A stretch of 64,000 nt of DNA from an uncultured Saprospiraceae bacterium (GTDB lineage: Bacteria; Bacteroidota; Bacteroidia; Chitinophagales; Saprospiraceae): assembly GCA_937981555.1 (NCBI GenBank), contig CALJOK010000008.1, positions 1-64,000 on the forward strand. Direction: 5' to 3'. Shown one piece after another: positions 37,027-46,289 of this stretch. The translations under genes were made by a program, and so were the position numbers. How positions within the stretch are numbered: the first letter of the stretch is position 1; each line of letters starts with the position of its first letter. The notes beneath the pieces were generated by a model. The model saw nothing but the letters and a program-made list of their open reading frames with translations, was not told the origin of the DNA and ran no database searches.

Positions 37027-38156
37027 AAAATATCAACAATTCATCTGAACAGAAATTAAAACTTCGGCTGGAAGAACATGAGTTCGACTTCGATCCTAAG
37101 GCGTGGAAATCGTTGAACAAAAAACTGAACCAACATAATCCAAGAAGATCTCCATTATGGTTATCTAGTCTAATGGTTTTGACGGTGGCAGTTACAATGT
37201 TGTCTGTGGCTTGGTATGTTCCTTTTGAACCGATTCAAGAATTTTTAGAAAAAACATTTGACTTTAAAACTGAAGTAAAAGAAGAACTACCAGTTGATAC
37301 TAAGTCAATCAATTTGGAAGAGAAAATAGAGGAAATTGATTTCCAAGAACAAATTCCTTTAGAAGATAACAATACTCCTACAAATAAAAATATCAAAACT
37401 CCAGTTGCCCCACTTCCTCAAATGAATCCAATAGAGCTTTGGAAAATAGAAGAAGAAAAACTGGATAAAGCAATTGACAGAGCAAAACCAATTGCAGCAA
37501 TTTCAACTTTATTAGAAAATGAAGAAGAAATCACGCGTGTAAATTTACCGATCAAAAAGAGAGTGAAAGCTGGATTTTTTGGAGGTGGAACGGTAGCCGT
37601 TTCTGGTAGTCCATTGATTCCGCAAGGAGCAGTTTCTCCAGGGATTGGAGTTTTTGCAGGGTATAATATTAATGACAAATGGAGTGTACAAGCAGAAGTG
37701 AATTTTAGAAAAGGATTTGTTCAACCGTTTACGGCGAAGGAAGATAAAGAGAATACTCTGACTCTTCCAACAACAATTACAACCGAAACAACTTCCTTCG
37801 ATCGAGTAGCTGCCAACCAAGAAGTCATTGCAAGAAACTTAACCGTATTAGAATTTCCGATTTTAGCTAAATATAAAGTAAATGAAAAAAGTAGTGTGAT
37901 GGCAGGTGTTCGTCCGTCTTGGATTCATGTAAAGGATCCCAATTCTGACAATAGTTCGGCGGACGCACGTCACACTCCTATTTACGAAAAAGTTGACCTT
38001 GGAGTAAGTGTTGGTTATGAATTTCAACTCTCCAAAAGAGTTGCTGTGGATATCCGATTCAACAAAGGTCTGACGGAACTTTTTCAAGACGATGAAGAGT
38101 CTACTGACTTTAATAATGATTTTCAAGCATCTGTGAGGTATACATTGAACCCTTAG
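37023..38156 (+). CDS. Sigma-coupled membrane protein with outer-membrane-like barrel domain
   Basis: A 377-residue protein. The first about 45 residues are cytoplasmic in prediction and contain the motif LEEHEFDFDPKAWKSLNKKL. One membrane helix follows (about 49-66, WLSSLMVLTVAVTMLSVAWY), then an acidic linker. From about 185 to 377 it has glycine/aromatic beta strands typical of an outer-membrane beta-barrel domain (GVFAGYNINDKWSVQAEVNF to SVRYTLNP). An N-terminal helix plus a barrel-like domain in one chain is unusual. The cytoplasmic motif is shared with the 1921-residue product at 47017, which is also coupled to a paralogous sigma. I infer an anti-sigma role for the N-terminus. Confidence 0.78.
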   Translation: MKNINNSSEQKLKLRLEEHEFDFDPKAWKSLNKKLNQHNPRRSPLWLSSLMVLTVAVTMLSVAWYVPFEPIQEFLEKTFDFKTEVKEELPVDTKSINLEEKIEEIDFQEQIPLEDNNTPTNKNIKTPVAPLPQMNPIELWKIEEEKLDKAIDRAKPIAAISTLLENEEEITRVNLPIKKRVKAGFFGGGTVAVSGSPLIPQGAVSPGIGVFAGYNINDKWSVQAEVNFRKGFVQPFTAKEDKENTLTLPTTITTETTSFDRVAANQEVIARNLTVLEFPILAKYKVNEKSSVMAGVRPSWIHVKDPNSDNSSADARHTPIYEKVDLGVSVGYEFQLSKRVAVDIRFNKGLTELFQDDEESTDFNNDFQASVRYTLNP

Positions 38157-38280
38157 TTTTACGCCTAAATTGATAAAAGAATTTTTACCTCGACAGATGA
38201 TATAAAGCTTTTTTAAAAAATGTTAAAACCTAATTTTCGCAACGCGGAATAAAAATTAAATTACACTCATTTCCTTCAAA

Positions 38281-38320
38281 AGAGGTTGTCCATGGCGAAA
38301 TGGATGACCTCTTTTTTTTT
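38281..38320 (+). terminator. Intrinsic terminator of sigma/barrel operon
   Basis: AGAGGTTGTCCA pairs with TGGATGACCTCT (one mismatch) across 8 nt, followed by nine Ts. It is about 125 bp after the barrel-protein stop. Confidence 0.85.
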
Positions 38321-38414
38321 CTAAAAGTCAGGCCCCAACTTCATTTACAAATCTTTGATAATTAGTTTTAGTCGATTGCCTATTTTTTATTGGCAACGAA
38401 AATTAACCGCTATA

Positions 38415-39041
38415 TTAAATGTGCAATCCACATTCTCGATTCTGTAAAACTTTAGTTGGGTCAAAATACCTTGTCTCATTCTGCAAATTATTTTTCTCTA
38501 AATATTCCTCCAATTTTTCGTCCGACCAAGTATAAAAAGGACTCACTTTTAAAATTCCACCTTTGCTCAAACTCAAAAAATCTAAACTGTCTCGGAAAGC
38601 AGTCTGACCTTTTCTGATATTAGTAAACCATACATCAGGCTGATGTTCTTTCATCGCTCGACGAAAAGGTTCCAATTTGACTTGCTCTGTAAAAACTTCA
38701 TGTTGAGGATTTTCTACCCCTGGAATTCCACCAAAAAGTGCATCCCGTTGCGAAGCAGTTTGATGAGGAATGTAGGTAAAAAGATTAAGATTTAATTTTT
38801 TAGAAATTTGATCTGCATGGCGATAAGTGTAAGAAGTATTATAACCTGTATCACACCAAATTGCTTTAATATCTTTTTTTACTGAAGTTGCCAAGTAGAG
38901 CATAGAAGCTGAATGTGGGCCAAAGTTCGTAGTAACTATGGGACTTTCAGCAATTTCTATCGCCCATTCAACTATCTCCTCAGGTGATTTCCCTTGAAGT
39001 AAATTATTATAAATGGATAACTTTTCTTTTGTGATTTTCAT
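38415..39041 (-). CDS. cysH: Phosphoadenylyl-sulfate (PAPS) reductase-like protein
   Basis: A 208-residue CysH-family enzyme. The PP-loop-like region is TTNFGPHSASMLYLA (about 37-51), followed by IKAIWCDTGYNTSYTYRHAD. The C-terminal catalytic motif ECGLHI ends the protein. The paired cysteines (CC...CxxC) that bind a 4Fe-4S cluster in APS reductases are absent, so by motif it is the thioredoxin-dependent PAPS type. It reduces activated sulfate to sulfite in cysteine biosynthesis. The DUF2061 gene lies 6 bp upstream and an Rrf2 regulator next to it, consistent with a small sulfur-assimilation unit. Confidence 0.92.
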   Translation of the reverse strand: MKITKEKLSIYNNLLQGKSPEEIVEWAIEIAESPIVTTNFGPHSASMLYLATSVKKDIKAIWCDTGYNTSYTYRHADQISKKLNLNLFTYIPHQTASQRDALFGGIPGVENPQHEVFTEQVKLEPFRRAMKEHQPDVWFTNIRKGQTAFRDSLDFLSLSKGGILKVSPFYTWSDEKLEEYLEKNNLQNETRYFDPTKVLQNRECGLHI

Positions 39042-39047
39042 AATTAT

Positions 39048-39317
39048 TTATTTACCGTAACTAACTGAATTCCAAACTCGTTCGTGAAAAAAATACAAGA
39101 CCATTTTTGTAAATAACTCTATCGCTCCTATCGAAATTGCAAATGCTATTGTTCCTGTGATGAACCATGAAATCAAAATAGTATCCAATGTTCCGATGAT
39201 TCTCCAACTGATGGTCTTTGCAAAACTCCTCTTGGTAGTTTCATTACTCCCCAAATTTTCTTTTATTTTTTCGGATGGAATCTCTGGTGCTTTAGTAAAT
39301 ACTCGCTCAATTATCAT
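39048..39317 (-). CDS. DUF2061 small membrane protein
   Basis: An 89-residue protein with a DUF2061 domain (about 30-85): RSFAKTISWRIIGTLDTILI, then an AFAISIGAIELFTKM helix and FHERVW. Two membrane helices are predicted (about 37-53 and 55-75). Family members are often encoded beside sulfate-assimilation genes, as here with cysH 6 bp downstream. The molecular function is not established; a role in sulfate handling is an inference from context. Confidence 0.88.
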   Translation of the reverse strand: MIIERVFTKAPEIPSEKIKENLGSNETTKRSFAKTISWRIIGTLDTILISWFITGTIAFAISIGAIELFTKMVLYFFHERVWNSVSYGK

Positions 39318-39418
39318 GAATAAAACTTATTAAAACTAATACCCTATAGAATTACTAGGATAAATCAAAACTATCTTCTTTTTTCTGAAAAACAAAGTTT
39401 TAAAAGTTAAAGTCTACT

Positions 39419-39431
39419 ACTCTAGTAGAGT
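39419..39431. promoter_or_regulatory. Possible Rrf2 operator
   Basis: The odd-centred palindrome ACTCTA-G-TAGAGT lies about 100 bp upstream of the DUF2061-cysH start, between that operon and the Rrf2 gene. Sequence and position suit a regulator site, but no consensus was compared. Confidence 0.3.
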
Positions 39432-39573
39432 AATCTTACTTCGTCCTGATTGAAAGTTTTTTAATTAAAATAAGTGGCAAGTATTTATTCCGTGAAGAAA
39501 AGGAAGGAAGAAATAAAAACATTAAAAAGCAGAAATTTATAAAATTATTATTCTTATAAAATAGTTGGTAATT

Positions 39574-39987
39574 TTATTTTTTTATAAAATCAGCCAAGGT
39601 GTTTTTTTCTAAAATAGCTAAAGTATTGTCTCTAATTTGAATCATTAGATGATTGACGTGGCACTCTTTTTCGCTATCGCAGTCATTACATTTTTCATAA
39701 AAATTTAGACTTACACAAGGAACCATAGCAATCGGTCCTTCGAGGGTTCGATAGATGGAAGCAATTTTTATTTCATCGGGATTTTTCAATAAATAGTATC
39801 CCCCACCTTTTCCTTTCTTTGAACCTAGAAAACCAGCTTTGCGCAAAGTCAACAAAATACTCTCTAAAAACTTTTGAGAAATATTTTCACTTTTAGCAAT
39901 TGATGAAATTTGAACAGGCCCATCTGATTTTTGCTTAGCGAGATAACCAAGGGCTTTTAGTCCGTATTTTGTTTTCTTTGAAATCAT
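39574..39987 (-). CDS. Rrf2 family transcriptional regulator
   Basis: A 137-residue Rrf2 protein. The winged helix-turn-helix (about 1-70) has KYGLKALGYLAKQ, ISQKFLESILLTLRKAGFLGS and KGKGGGYYL. Cysteines cluster at about 92-111 (VPCVSLNFYEKCNDCDSEKEC), the region where IscR-like members bind an iron-sulfur cluster. It may thus sense Fe-S or cysteine status. Being next to cysH-DUF2061, a role as repressor of sulfur assimilation is likely; CymR of firmicutes is the functional analogue. Confidence 0.92.
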   Translation of the reverse strand: MISKKTKYGLKALGYLAKQKSDGPVQISSIAKSENISQKFLESILLTLRKAGFLGSKKGKGGGYYLLKNPDEIKIASIYRTLEGPIAMVPCVSLNFYEKCNDCDSEKECHVNHLMIQIRDNTLAILEKNTLADFIKK

Positions 39988-40005
39988 AGGTTAAAAATAA
40001 GTTTT

Positions 40006-40101
40006 TTATTTCACCCAATCAGTTACAACATCATATTTCCCAATTTCCTCTTTTGACATAAAGTGCATCCCATCTGCAGGAGCTACTCGAATGGCAGACT
40101 C
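40006..40101 (-). pseudogene. 3' remnant of a lost gene
   Basis: An open minus-strand stretch of about 31 codons ends at the TAA at 40006-40008. It contains APADGMHFMSKEEIGKYDVV, which looks like a conserved protein C-terminus. There is an in-frame stop just upstream and no start codon, so only the tail survives. I do not identify the parent gene with certainty. Confidence 0.5.
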
Positions 40102-40106
40102 TTATC

Positions 40107-40144
40107 AATAAAAAAATCCCTACCTATTAAATATAGGTAAGGAT
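40107..40144 (-). terminator. Intrinsic terminator of FG-GAP protein gene
   Basis: On the minus strand ATCCTTACCTA pairs with TAGGTAGGGAT across a short A/T loop and is followed by a T run. It lies about 90 bp downstream of the stop codon. Confidence 0.82.
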
Positions 40145-40233
40145 CTGATCAATTTTTTTTTGATCCTGAAGTTAAAATTATTATAAAAGTGAAAATTGTC
40201 CATCCAATTTTATTCACTTAAAATAGGAATGTG

Positions 40234-41679
40234 TTAATTGCTTGTTGATTTTAAAATCAATTTTTTAGACGTAATCGTATTATCAGATTCAATAGTAATT
40301 AAATAAATCCCACTTGGTTGATTTAATTTTACTTGACTATTTTCATCCATATCATTATTCGCATACACTAGTTGACCGATTGCATTGAGCACTTTGATAG
40401 AGAAGGTAGAAGCACTTGTCTTAATTTGAAATACTCCATTATTCGGATTAGGAAATACAAGTATATTTTCGTCATTTTCAATTGTTGCGATAGAAGTAAT
40501 GGTTTCATTAATATACACTCTTGGGATGAATCCATTAATCTCATTAGAGATTCCTGAAATAACAACATCCAAATCATTATCGCCATCTAGATCTGCAATA
40601 GCCGTACTCGTAAGATAAACATCAACTAACGAGTCCACTAAGACAAAATTATTACTTCCTTGGTTTTCATAAATATTGGAAGTAAACTCTGCTCCTCCAA
40701 CCGCACCAGTAACTAAAAGATCAAAGTCTCCATCAGCATCAAAATCTGCAAAATCAGAAGTACCTACAAATGTGGCTGGAAATGGAGTTCCTAAAACTAA
40801 GCTAAATTCACCTGTTCCATCATTCAAATATAGTTGTGAAACATTACCCACTCCTGCAGCTTGCCCACAAATATGTACATCTTGATCTCCATCATTATCG
40901 GTATCTGCAACGGCAATATCGCCAGCAGCAAAATCTGCAATTGAAGTATTAGCTGCAAGACTGAAATTTCCCATTCCATCATTGGTATATAAATTAGTAA
41001 TCGCTACATCATTAGCATCCTCTCCCGAAATAATTACATCATTGTCATTGTCATTATCTACATCTATAAAAACTATCGAACCGCTGGTCACTTGTTCAAA
41101 TGGAGTTACTCCTACTTCAGTAAATGTACCTGATCCATCATTGACATAAAGTGCTACAAATCCTTCCGGATTAAAATTTACTTGTTTGAAACCTGTCATT
41201 AGCAAATCAAGGTCACCATCATTTTCGATATCTTCAAATACAAACTCTCCTGATGATGATCCTTGGAATGGGGTATTACTTTCTAAGGTGAAATTTCCAT
41301 TGCCATCATTCAAATAAAGTAATGCAAGGTACTCTGGAGAAAAATTGCTTCCGGTGTACAACAAATCTAAATCACCATCATTATCCACATCTGCAAAATC
41401 GGCATGACCAAATTGAAGTCCGATAAAAGATGTTCCAGTTTTTTCTGTGAAATTTCCATTGCCATCATTTTCATATAAAATAGTATTTAATGTCCCTGCA
41501 TCTTGCCCTAAGACTAAAAGATCAAGATCACCATCATTATCAATATCTCCTAAAGAGAGAGAACCATTACGAGCGTCAGTCAAAGGAGAAGCTTGTATGT
41601 TTTCTTCTAGATTGATGGATTGAGCCATACAAAATTCAACACATAGAAATGAAACAAACAATAGGATTAATTTTCGCAT
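40234..41679 (-). CDS. T9SS-secreted FG-GAP/VCBS repeat protein
   Basis: A 481-residue protein with a signal peptide (about 1-19). Seven or so FG-GAP/VCBS-type blades follow, each with a calcium-binding loop such as DIDNDGDLDLLVLG, DVDNDGDLDLLYTG, DTDNDGDQDVHICG and DLDGDNDLDVVISG. These form an integrin-like beta propeller (about 25-390). A T9SS type A sorting domain (about 405-481) has ILVFPNPNNGVFQI and ends ITSKKLILKSTSN. It is expected on the surface; the ligand is unknown. The gene is monocistronic with a clear terminator. Confidence 0.9.
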   Translation of the reverse strand: MRKLILLFVSFLCVEFCMAQSINLEENIQASPLTDARNGSLSLGDIDNDGDLDLLVLGQDAGTLNTILYENDGNGNFTEKTGTSFIGLQFGHADFADVDNDGDLDLLYTGSNFSPEYLALLYLNDGNGNFTLESNTPFQGSSSGEFVFEDIENDGDLDLLMTGFKQVNFNPEGFVALYVNDGSGTFTEVGVTPFEQVTSGSIVFIDVDNDNDNDVIISGEDANDVAITNLYTNDGMGNFSLAANTSIADFAAGDIAVADTDNDGDQDVHICGQAAGVGNVSQLYLNDGTGEFSLVLGTPFPATFVGTSDFADFDADGDFDLLVTGAVGGAEFTSNIYENQGSNNFVLVDSLVDVYLTSTAIADLDGDNDLDVVISGISNEINGFIPRVYINETITSIATIENDENILVFPNPNNGVFQIKTSASTFSIKVLNAIGQLVYANNDMDENSQVKLNQPSGIYLITIESDNTITSKKLILKSTSN

Positions 41680-42185
41680 CTTTTAAATAATTTTTGATTT
41701 TAAATAATTGGTTAAAACTAAATCACTTTGTAAATAGAAATGATGTGATCGTAGTTAGTTATCATTCTTATGATGAATTATTTTACCAGTTTTATTTTTC
41801 CAAAATCTAGTAAAATATTGACTTCCGATTTCCAACAAAAGAACATTTAAATTTCATGATTTTTATTAAAAGAACCTTCACGCCTAGCCATGAAAATCCA
41901 AAAAACAAAAGGAGAAGTAACGAAACATGGTTACGAAGTGCTAATTAGTCAACAACTTTATGGCTTTCTTATTAATAGAGACTTTTTTGTATCAAAAGCT
42001 AGGTACATTCTTAGGCATTCGTAAATTGAAGAGAAATAAATTTTTCAAAAGCTAAAAGTAAACATTTATTTTTCTGATTGATGAATTTGAAATTTGTTTT
42101 TTGGGTAAAACAACTTCAATTGTGGAGGTTTAAAATACTCATGCATCTCACAATTATAAGAAGAGTACTTCGATCTTGTAAAAAC
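41680..42185. other. Intergenic region with a possible short ORF
   Basis: A/T-rich sequence between two minus-strand genes. The only coding candidate is the plus-strand ORF at 41890-42024. No strong hairpin seen. Confidence 0.35.
41890..42024 (+). CDS. Possible small ORF of 44 residues
   Basis: An ATG-initiated plus-strand frame encodes a basic peptide starting MKIQKTKGEVTKHGYEVL. An AAAGGAGA run lies inside the ORF, so no convincing ribosome-binding site precedes the ATG. It could be a small protein, a gene remnant or chance. No family recognised. Confidence 0.2.
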   Translation: MKIQKTKGEVTKHGYEVLISQQLYGFLINRDFFVSKARYILRHS

Positions 42186-43337
42186 TTATAGACTTACTTT
42201 CCGTCGCTCTGAATTTATTTTCAAAACCAAAAACAACATCGCAATAAATAAAATTAAAATAAATCCTAACCCTATCCTCAATCCAAATGCATCTGACAAA
42301 AATCCAATCGTCGGTGGTCCAACAAAAAAACCTGCATAACCAATTGTTGTTGCCATCGCAATTCCGACACTTGGTTCTACATTTTTCATATTTCCTGCGG
42401 AAGAATAAACGATTGGAACGATCGTCGCTAATCCTAAACCCACTAAAAATAATCCTAGCAAAGTCATCCAAGTCGTCGCAAATAACAATACAATTGCAAG
42501 TCCTAAAACGGAACATAAACTATTATAAATCAACAATTTATACTTCCCTAATTTTTCCGTAACGGAATCACCAAAAACTCGTCCGATAGTCATCCCCGTA
42601 GCAAAAACGCCATAACCTATTGCACTAAAATATTCACTCTCCCCCACTACTTTATTCATAAAGATTGCAGACCAATCTGCCATCGCACCTTCTCCAGACA
42701 TACAACAAAATGCTACAATTGCTAAAGGTAAAATTGCTTTAGTCGGCAACACAAATCCTCCCCCTTTTTCTTTTCCTTCCTCCTCTTCAGGTGTATCATC
42801 GATCAAATAAAATGCCCCAACAAGGCACGCAATTCCTCCCGAGACAGCCACCAATGTTAAATGAGAAAGTAGCTCCACTTCAAATTTTGCGAACACCGCA
42901 CCTGCCCCAGCTCCCAATGCCATCCCTATACTGAACACCGCATGAAATGACGACATGATTGATTTTCCATAAGCTCGTTCTACAAAAACGGCTTGTCCAT
43001 TCATAGCAACATCAGTCGCCCCTACACATAATCCCAAGGAAAAAAATGCTGCTCCAACAATGCTTAAATTTGAAGTAAAGACTAAATATGGAATGATAAT
43101 GCATGACAGTATTCCACCCACCTGAGTAATCGTCTTGCTACCAAATCGAGTCGTCAACCAACCTGCAAAAGGCATTGAGATCACCGCCCCAACAGCCATA
43201 GTAAAAAGCAATCCTCCCAATATAGAATTGGAAATATCATAAAAACTTTGGATAGCGGGAAGTCGTGCAGTCCAATTTCCGTAAAGAAATCCATTGACAA
43301 AAAAGAAGATGCAAACAGCAATTCGATTCGCTCGCAT
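42186..43337 (-). CDS. MFS transporter
   Basis: A 383-residue major-facilitator protein with about 12 predicted helices in two halves. The N-terminal half has FVNGFLYGNWTARLPAIQ and the loop 2-3 motif AGWLTTRFGSKTI. The second half begins after a charged loop (DDTPEEEEGKEKGG, about 195-208) and includes GYGVFATGMTIGRVFGDSVTEKLG. The N-terminal sequence resembles YbjJ/FucP-like MFS members. The substrate is unknown; sugar or drug export are options. It is divergent from the BamA-like gene. Confidence 0.88.
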   Translation of the reverse strand: MRANRIAVCIFFFVNGFLYGNWTARLPAIQSFYDISNSILGGLLFTMAVGAVISMPFAGWLTTRFGSKTITQVGGILSCIIIPYLVFTSNLSIVGAAFFSLGLCVGATDVAMNGQAVFVERAYGKSIMSSFHAVFSIGMALGAGAGAVFAKFEVELLSHLTLVAVSGGIACLVGAFYLIDDTPEEEEGKEKGGGFVLPTKAILPLAIVAFCCMSGEGAMADWSAIFMNKVVGESEYFSAIGYGVFATGMTIGRVFGDSVTEKLGKYKLLIYNSLCSVLGLAIVLLFATTWMTLLGLFLVGLGLATIVPIVYSSAGNMKNVEPSVGIAMATTIGYAGFFVGPPTIGFLSDAFGLRIGLGFILILFIAMLFLVLKINSERRKVSL

Positions 43338-43610
43338 AAGAAGAAAATTATTTTGACAGGAAAGATAATTTTATAAAAGGAAAAATTCTTTAATTATTCG
43401 TTAAAAAAAGAGCAAGTTTCATTTTCAACCAACGAAATTTTTTCTCTTGACGTTTTTAATAAAAAACAAACAGCATAAAAAGTGTAAGCAAGAACTATTT
43501 TTAGGCTTCACTTATTTTTTCAAACTCCTAAATTTTTATTAAAAAATTACTCAACAGTACTTAGTTGTACTGTCTTGAATTGAAATTTTATTGTCTAAAA
43601 ATCACTACTC

Positions 43611-46103
43611 ATGAATACTAAATTTTTGAAAACAACTATTTGCTTGATGCTCTTAAGTATACTTTCGTTTGGACAAAACGATACAAAAAAAAGGTATGAA
43701 ATTGCCAGCATCAACATCAAAGGAGCGGAACATTCAAGTGACAAAAACATCTTGGCAAGAAGTGGTTTAAAGGTTGGTCAAAAAATCAGTTTACCTGGTT
43801 ATGAAATTCCTCAAGCGATAAAAAACCTGATGCGAATTAAATTATATCAAGACGTTCAAATTTACCAAACTCGACTAGTGGAAGATTTAGTGTTCTTGGA
43901 AATTGAAGTTTTGGAATTACCTGTTTTAAAAAACTTCTCTATCAAAAATGTTAAAAAATCGGAGCGAGAAGATTTGATCGCTTCGCTAAAAGAACATATA
44001 ATCGAAGGAACTATTATCAGCAAATCTGCAGAGAATTTATCCAAAAAAATCATTCAAGAATATTTTGAGAAAAAAGGTTTTTTGGACGTTGCAATTTCTC
44101 AAACCAAATTGCCTTGCGCACATGAAAACAATTGCCATCAAATAGTTTTTGAGGTAATGAAAAATGAGAAAACAAAAATTAATAACATTGCTTTTACGGG
44201 AAATAAAATCGTTTCCAAAAAACGGTTAAAAAAATTGATGGAGACTAAAAGTAAACCTCAATTTTTCAAAAAACCATTCTTCATAAAAGAAGATTTTGAA
44301 AATGATAAAAAAAGAATATTGGCTTATTATTCTTCTCTCGGATATCGTGATGCAAAAATTTCAAACACTAAAATTGATCGTAAAAAAGAAGGAGATTTAA
44401 ATATCGAAATCGACATAAAGGAAGGCATTCAATATCAGTTTGGCGATATTATATGGAAAGGAAACTCAAAATATTCTGACACGCTTTTGACTAAAATTTT
44501 GGGAATCAAAAAAGGCGATATTTTTAATGATCAACTTTTGCAAGAACGAATTAATTTCAACCAAGAAGGGCGAGACATTAGTCGACTCTACATGGATGAT
44601 GGACATTTATTTTTTCGAGCAACTCCCATGGAAAAGGCATTGAACGGAAATCAAATTGATATTGAAATTCAAATTTTTGAAGGAGCACAAGCTACAATTG
44701 GGGATGTAAAAATTATTGGAAATGACATCACTAATGAAGACGTCATTCGAAGAGAATTACGAACATTGCCAGGGGATAAATTTAATCGGGAAGAACTTAT
44801 TAGATCGCAGCGAAGTCTAATCAATATGGGCTTTTTTAATCCTGAGACTGTTTCAGTTACCCCAAAACCTAATCCTAAAAACGGAACAGTAGATATCGAA
44901 TATAAGGTCGAAGAAAAGAGTAATGATCAATTTGAATTGTCAGGGAGTTGGGGCGGAAGTGATGTTGGAGTCGTTGGTGCAGTAGGTGTTCAATTGAATA
45001 ATTTCTCTGTTCGGAAAATGTTTCAAAAGGATGGCTGGACACCTTTCCCAAGAGGCGATGGACAGTCAGTTGGATTGCGAATGCAATATGGAGGCAAGCA
45101 ATATCAATCTTATAATTTATCTTTTTCAGAGCCTTGGCTAAATGGGAAACCGAACGCATTGAGCTTTGGCGTTTTTTATAATCAGTATAAAAATAATGGA
45201 ACTACAGAATCTGTTTATGATGAACATTTAAATATTTTTGGAGCGAATGTTAAGTTGGGAAAACGATTCAGATTAGGAAACGAATATATCATTTCTCGAA
45301 CAGGTTTAAATTTCCAAACCTATCATTTAGATAGTTGGTCGAATGGTCTCTTCCGAACAGACGATGGTGAATTAGTGGATGATGGAAATTATTTTAACTT
45401 TAATATTTCACAGGAATTTACTCGTACTACTTTGAATCATCCGATCTTCCCGACGAGTGGCTCTAAGGTTTCTTTGTCCATGCAATTCACACCACCCTAC
45501 TCTCTTTTTCCTAAAGAAAATCCAGACCAAACTGTGGAGCAAAAACACCAATTAATTGAATATCATAAATGGAGATTTGATGCTGAAAAATATTTACCAG
45601 TTGGTAAAAAATTGACTTTGAAATTAGCGGCAAAAATGGGTTTTATGGGGAACTATAATAATGCTAATGGAACAACTCCTTTTGAGCGATTTCAATTAGG
45701 TGGTGATGCATTGAGCAATAGTCAAGCTGGGTTTACAGGAACTGATCGAATTACCATGCGTGGTTATCGAACCGAAGATTTTGAGTCAAATCTGCAAGGA
45801 GATCAGGTTGTGGCGACGCCTCTTTTCAATAAGTTTACGGCAGAATTACGCTTTCCGATTTCCTTGAATCCGAGTGCGACATTTTATGGTTTGGCATTTG
45901 TGGAAGCAGGGAATTCATGGAGTAGTTTTAGTGATTATAATCCTTTTGATTTGAAGCGAGCAGCAGGTGTTGGGTTTCGTGCACACTTACCGATGTTTGG
46001 TACTTTGGGTGTGGATTATGGAATTGGATTCGATAATGCGGGTGCGAAGACTTTAGGTAATTTGGGGAGGTTTAATTTCACGTTGGGGTTTGAGTTGGAT
46101 TAA
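43611..46103 (+). CDS. bamA: BamA-like outer-membrane assembly protein
   Basis: An 830-residue Omp85 protein. A signal peptide (about 1-21) is followed by five POTRA domains (about 27-430), recognisable by segments such as IASINIKGAEHSSDKNILAR, INNIAFTGNKIVSKKRLKKLM, GDIIWKGNSKYSDTLL and IGDVKIIGNDITNEDVIRREL. The 16-strand barrel (about 450-830) has the lid-loop motif DRITMRGYRTEDFE, close to the family VRGY motif, and ends FNFTLGFELD. BamA inserts beta barrels in the outer membrane. The gene stands outside the usual skp/lpx setting, so it could be a secondary paralogue. Confidence 0.9.
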   Translation: MNTKFLKTTICLMLLSILSFGQNDTKKRYEIASINIKGAEHSSDKNILARSGLKVGQKISLPGYEIPQAIKNLMRIKLYQDVQIYQTRLVEDLVFLEIEVLELPVLKNFSIKNVKKSEREDLIASLKEHIIEGTIISKSAENLSKKIIQEYFEKKGFLDVAISQTKLPCAHENNCHQIVFEVMKNEKTKINNIAFTGNKIVSKKRLKKLMETKSKPQFFKKPFFIKEDFENDKKRILAYYSSLGYRDAKISNTKIDRKKEGDLNIEIDIKEGIQYQFGDIIWKGNSKYSDTLLTKILGIKKGDIFNDQLLQERINFNQEGRDISRLYMDDGHLFFRATPMEKALNGNQIDIEIQIFEGAQATIGDVKIIGNDITNEDVIRRELRTLPGDKFNREELIRSQRSLINMGFFNPETVSVTPKPNPKNGTVDIEYKVEEKSNDQFELSGSWGGSDVGVVGAVGVQLNNFSVRKMFQKDGWTPFPRGDGQSVGLRMQYGGKQYQSYNLSFSEPWLNGKPNALSFGVFYNQYKNNGTTESVYDEHLNIFGANVKLGKRFRLGNEYIISRTGLNFQTYHLDSWSNGLFRTDDGELVDDGNYFNFNISQEFTRTTLNHPIFPTSGSKVSLSMQFTPPYSLFPKENPDQTVEQKHQLIEYHKWRFDAEKYLPVGKKLTLKLAAKMGFMGNYNNANGTTPFERFQLGGDALSNSQAGFTGTDRITMRGYRTEDFESNLQGDQVVATPLFNKFTAELRFPISLNPSATFYGLAFVEAGNSWSSFSDYNPFDLKRAAGVGFRAHLPMFGTLGVDYGIGFDNAGAKTLGNLGRFNFTLGFELD

Positions 46104-46289
46104 ACCCTCAGCCCCTAAAGAGGAGCCACTTCAAAAACCTTTCGGCTATTTGGAATTTTAACTAGAATTTAGTTTTCATAAAAAGGAAAAAACTTAAAAG
46201 CGTAAGCTAACTACTATAAATTTTAAGATGCTAATCTTCACAGTTTTTATTTTACTTTTGGAAAACATTATTTTTTCAAAATAGAAAGC

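Noticed and set aside
42154-42516. 120-codon minus-strand ORF with many Cys and Arg
   Set aside because: It is an out-of-frame shadow overlapping the end of the MFS transporter gene.
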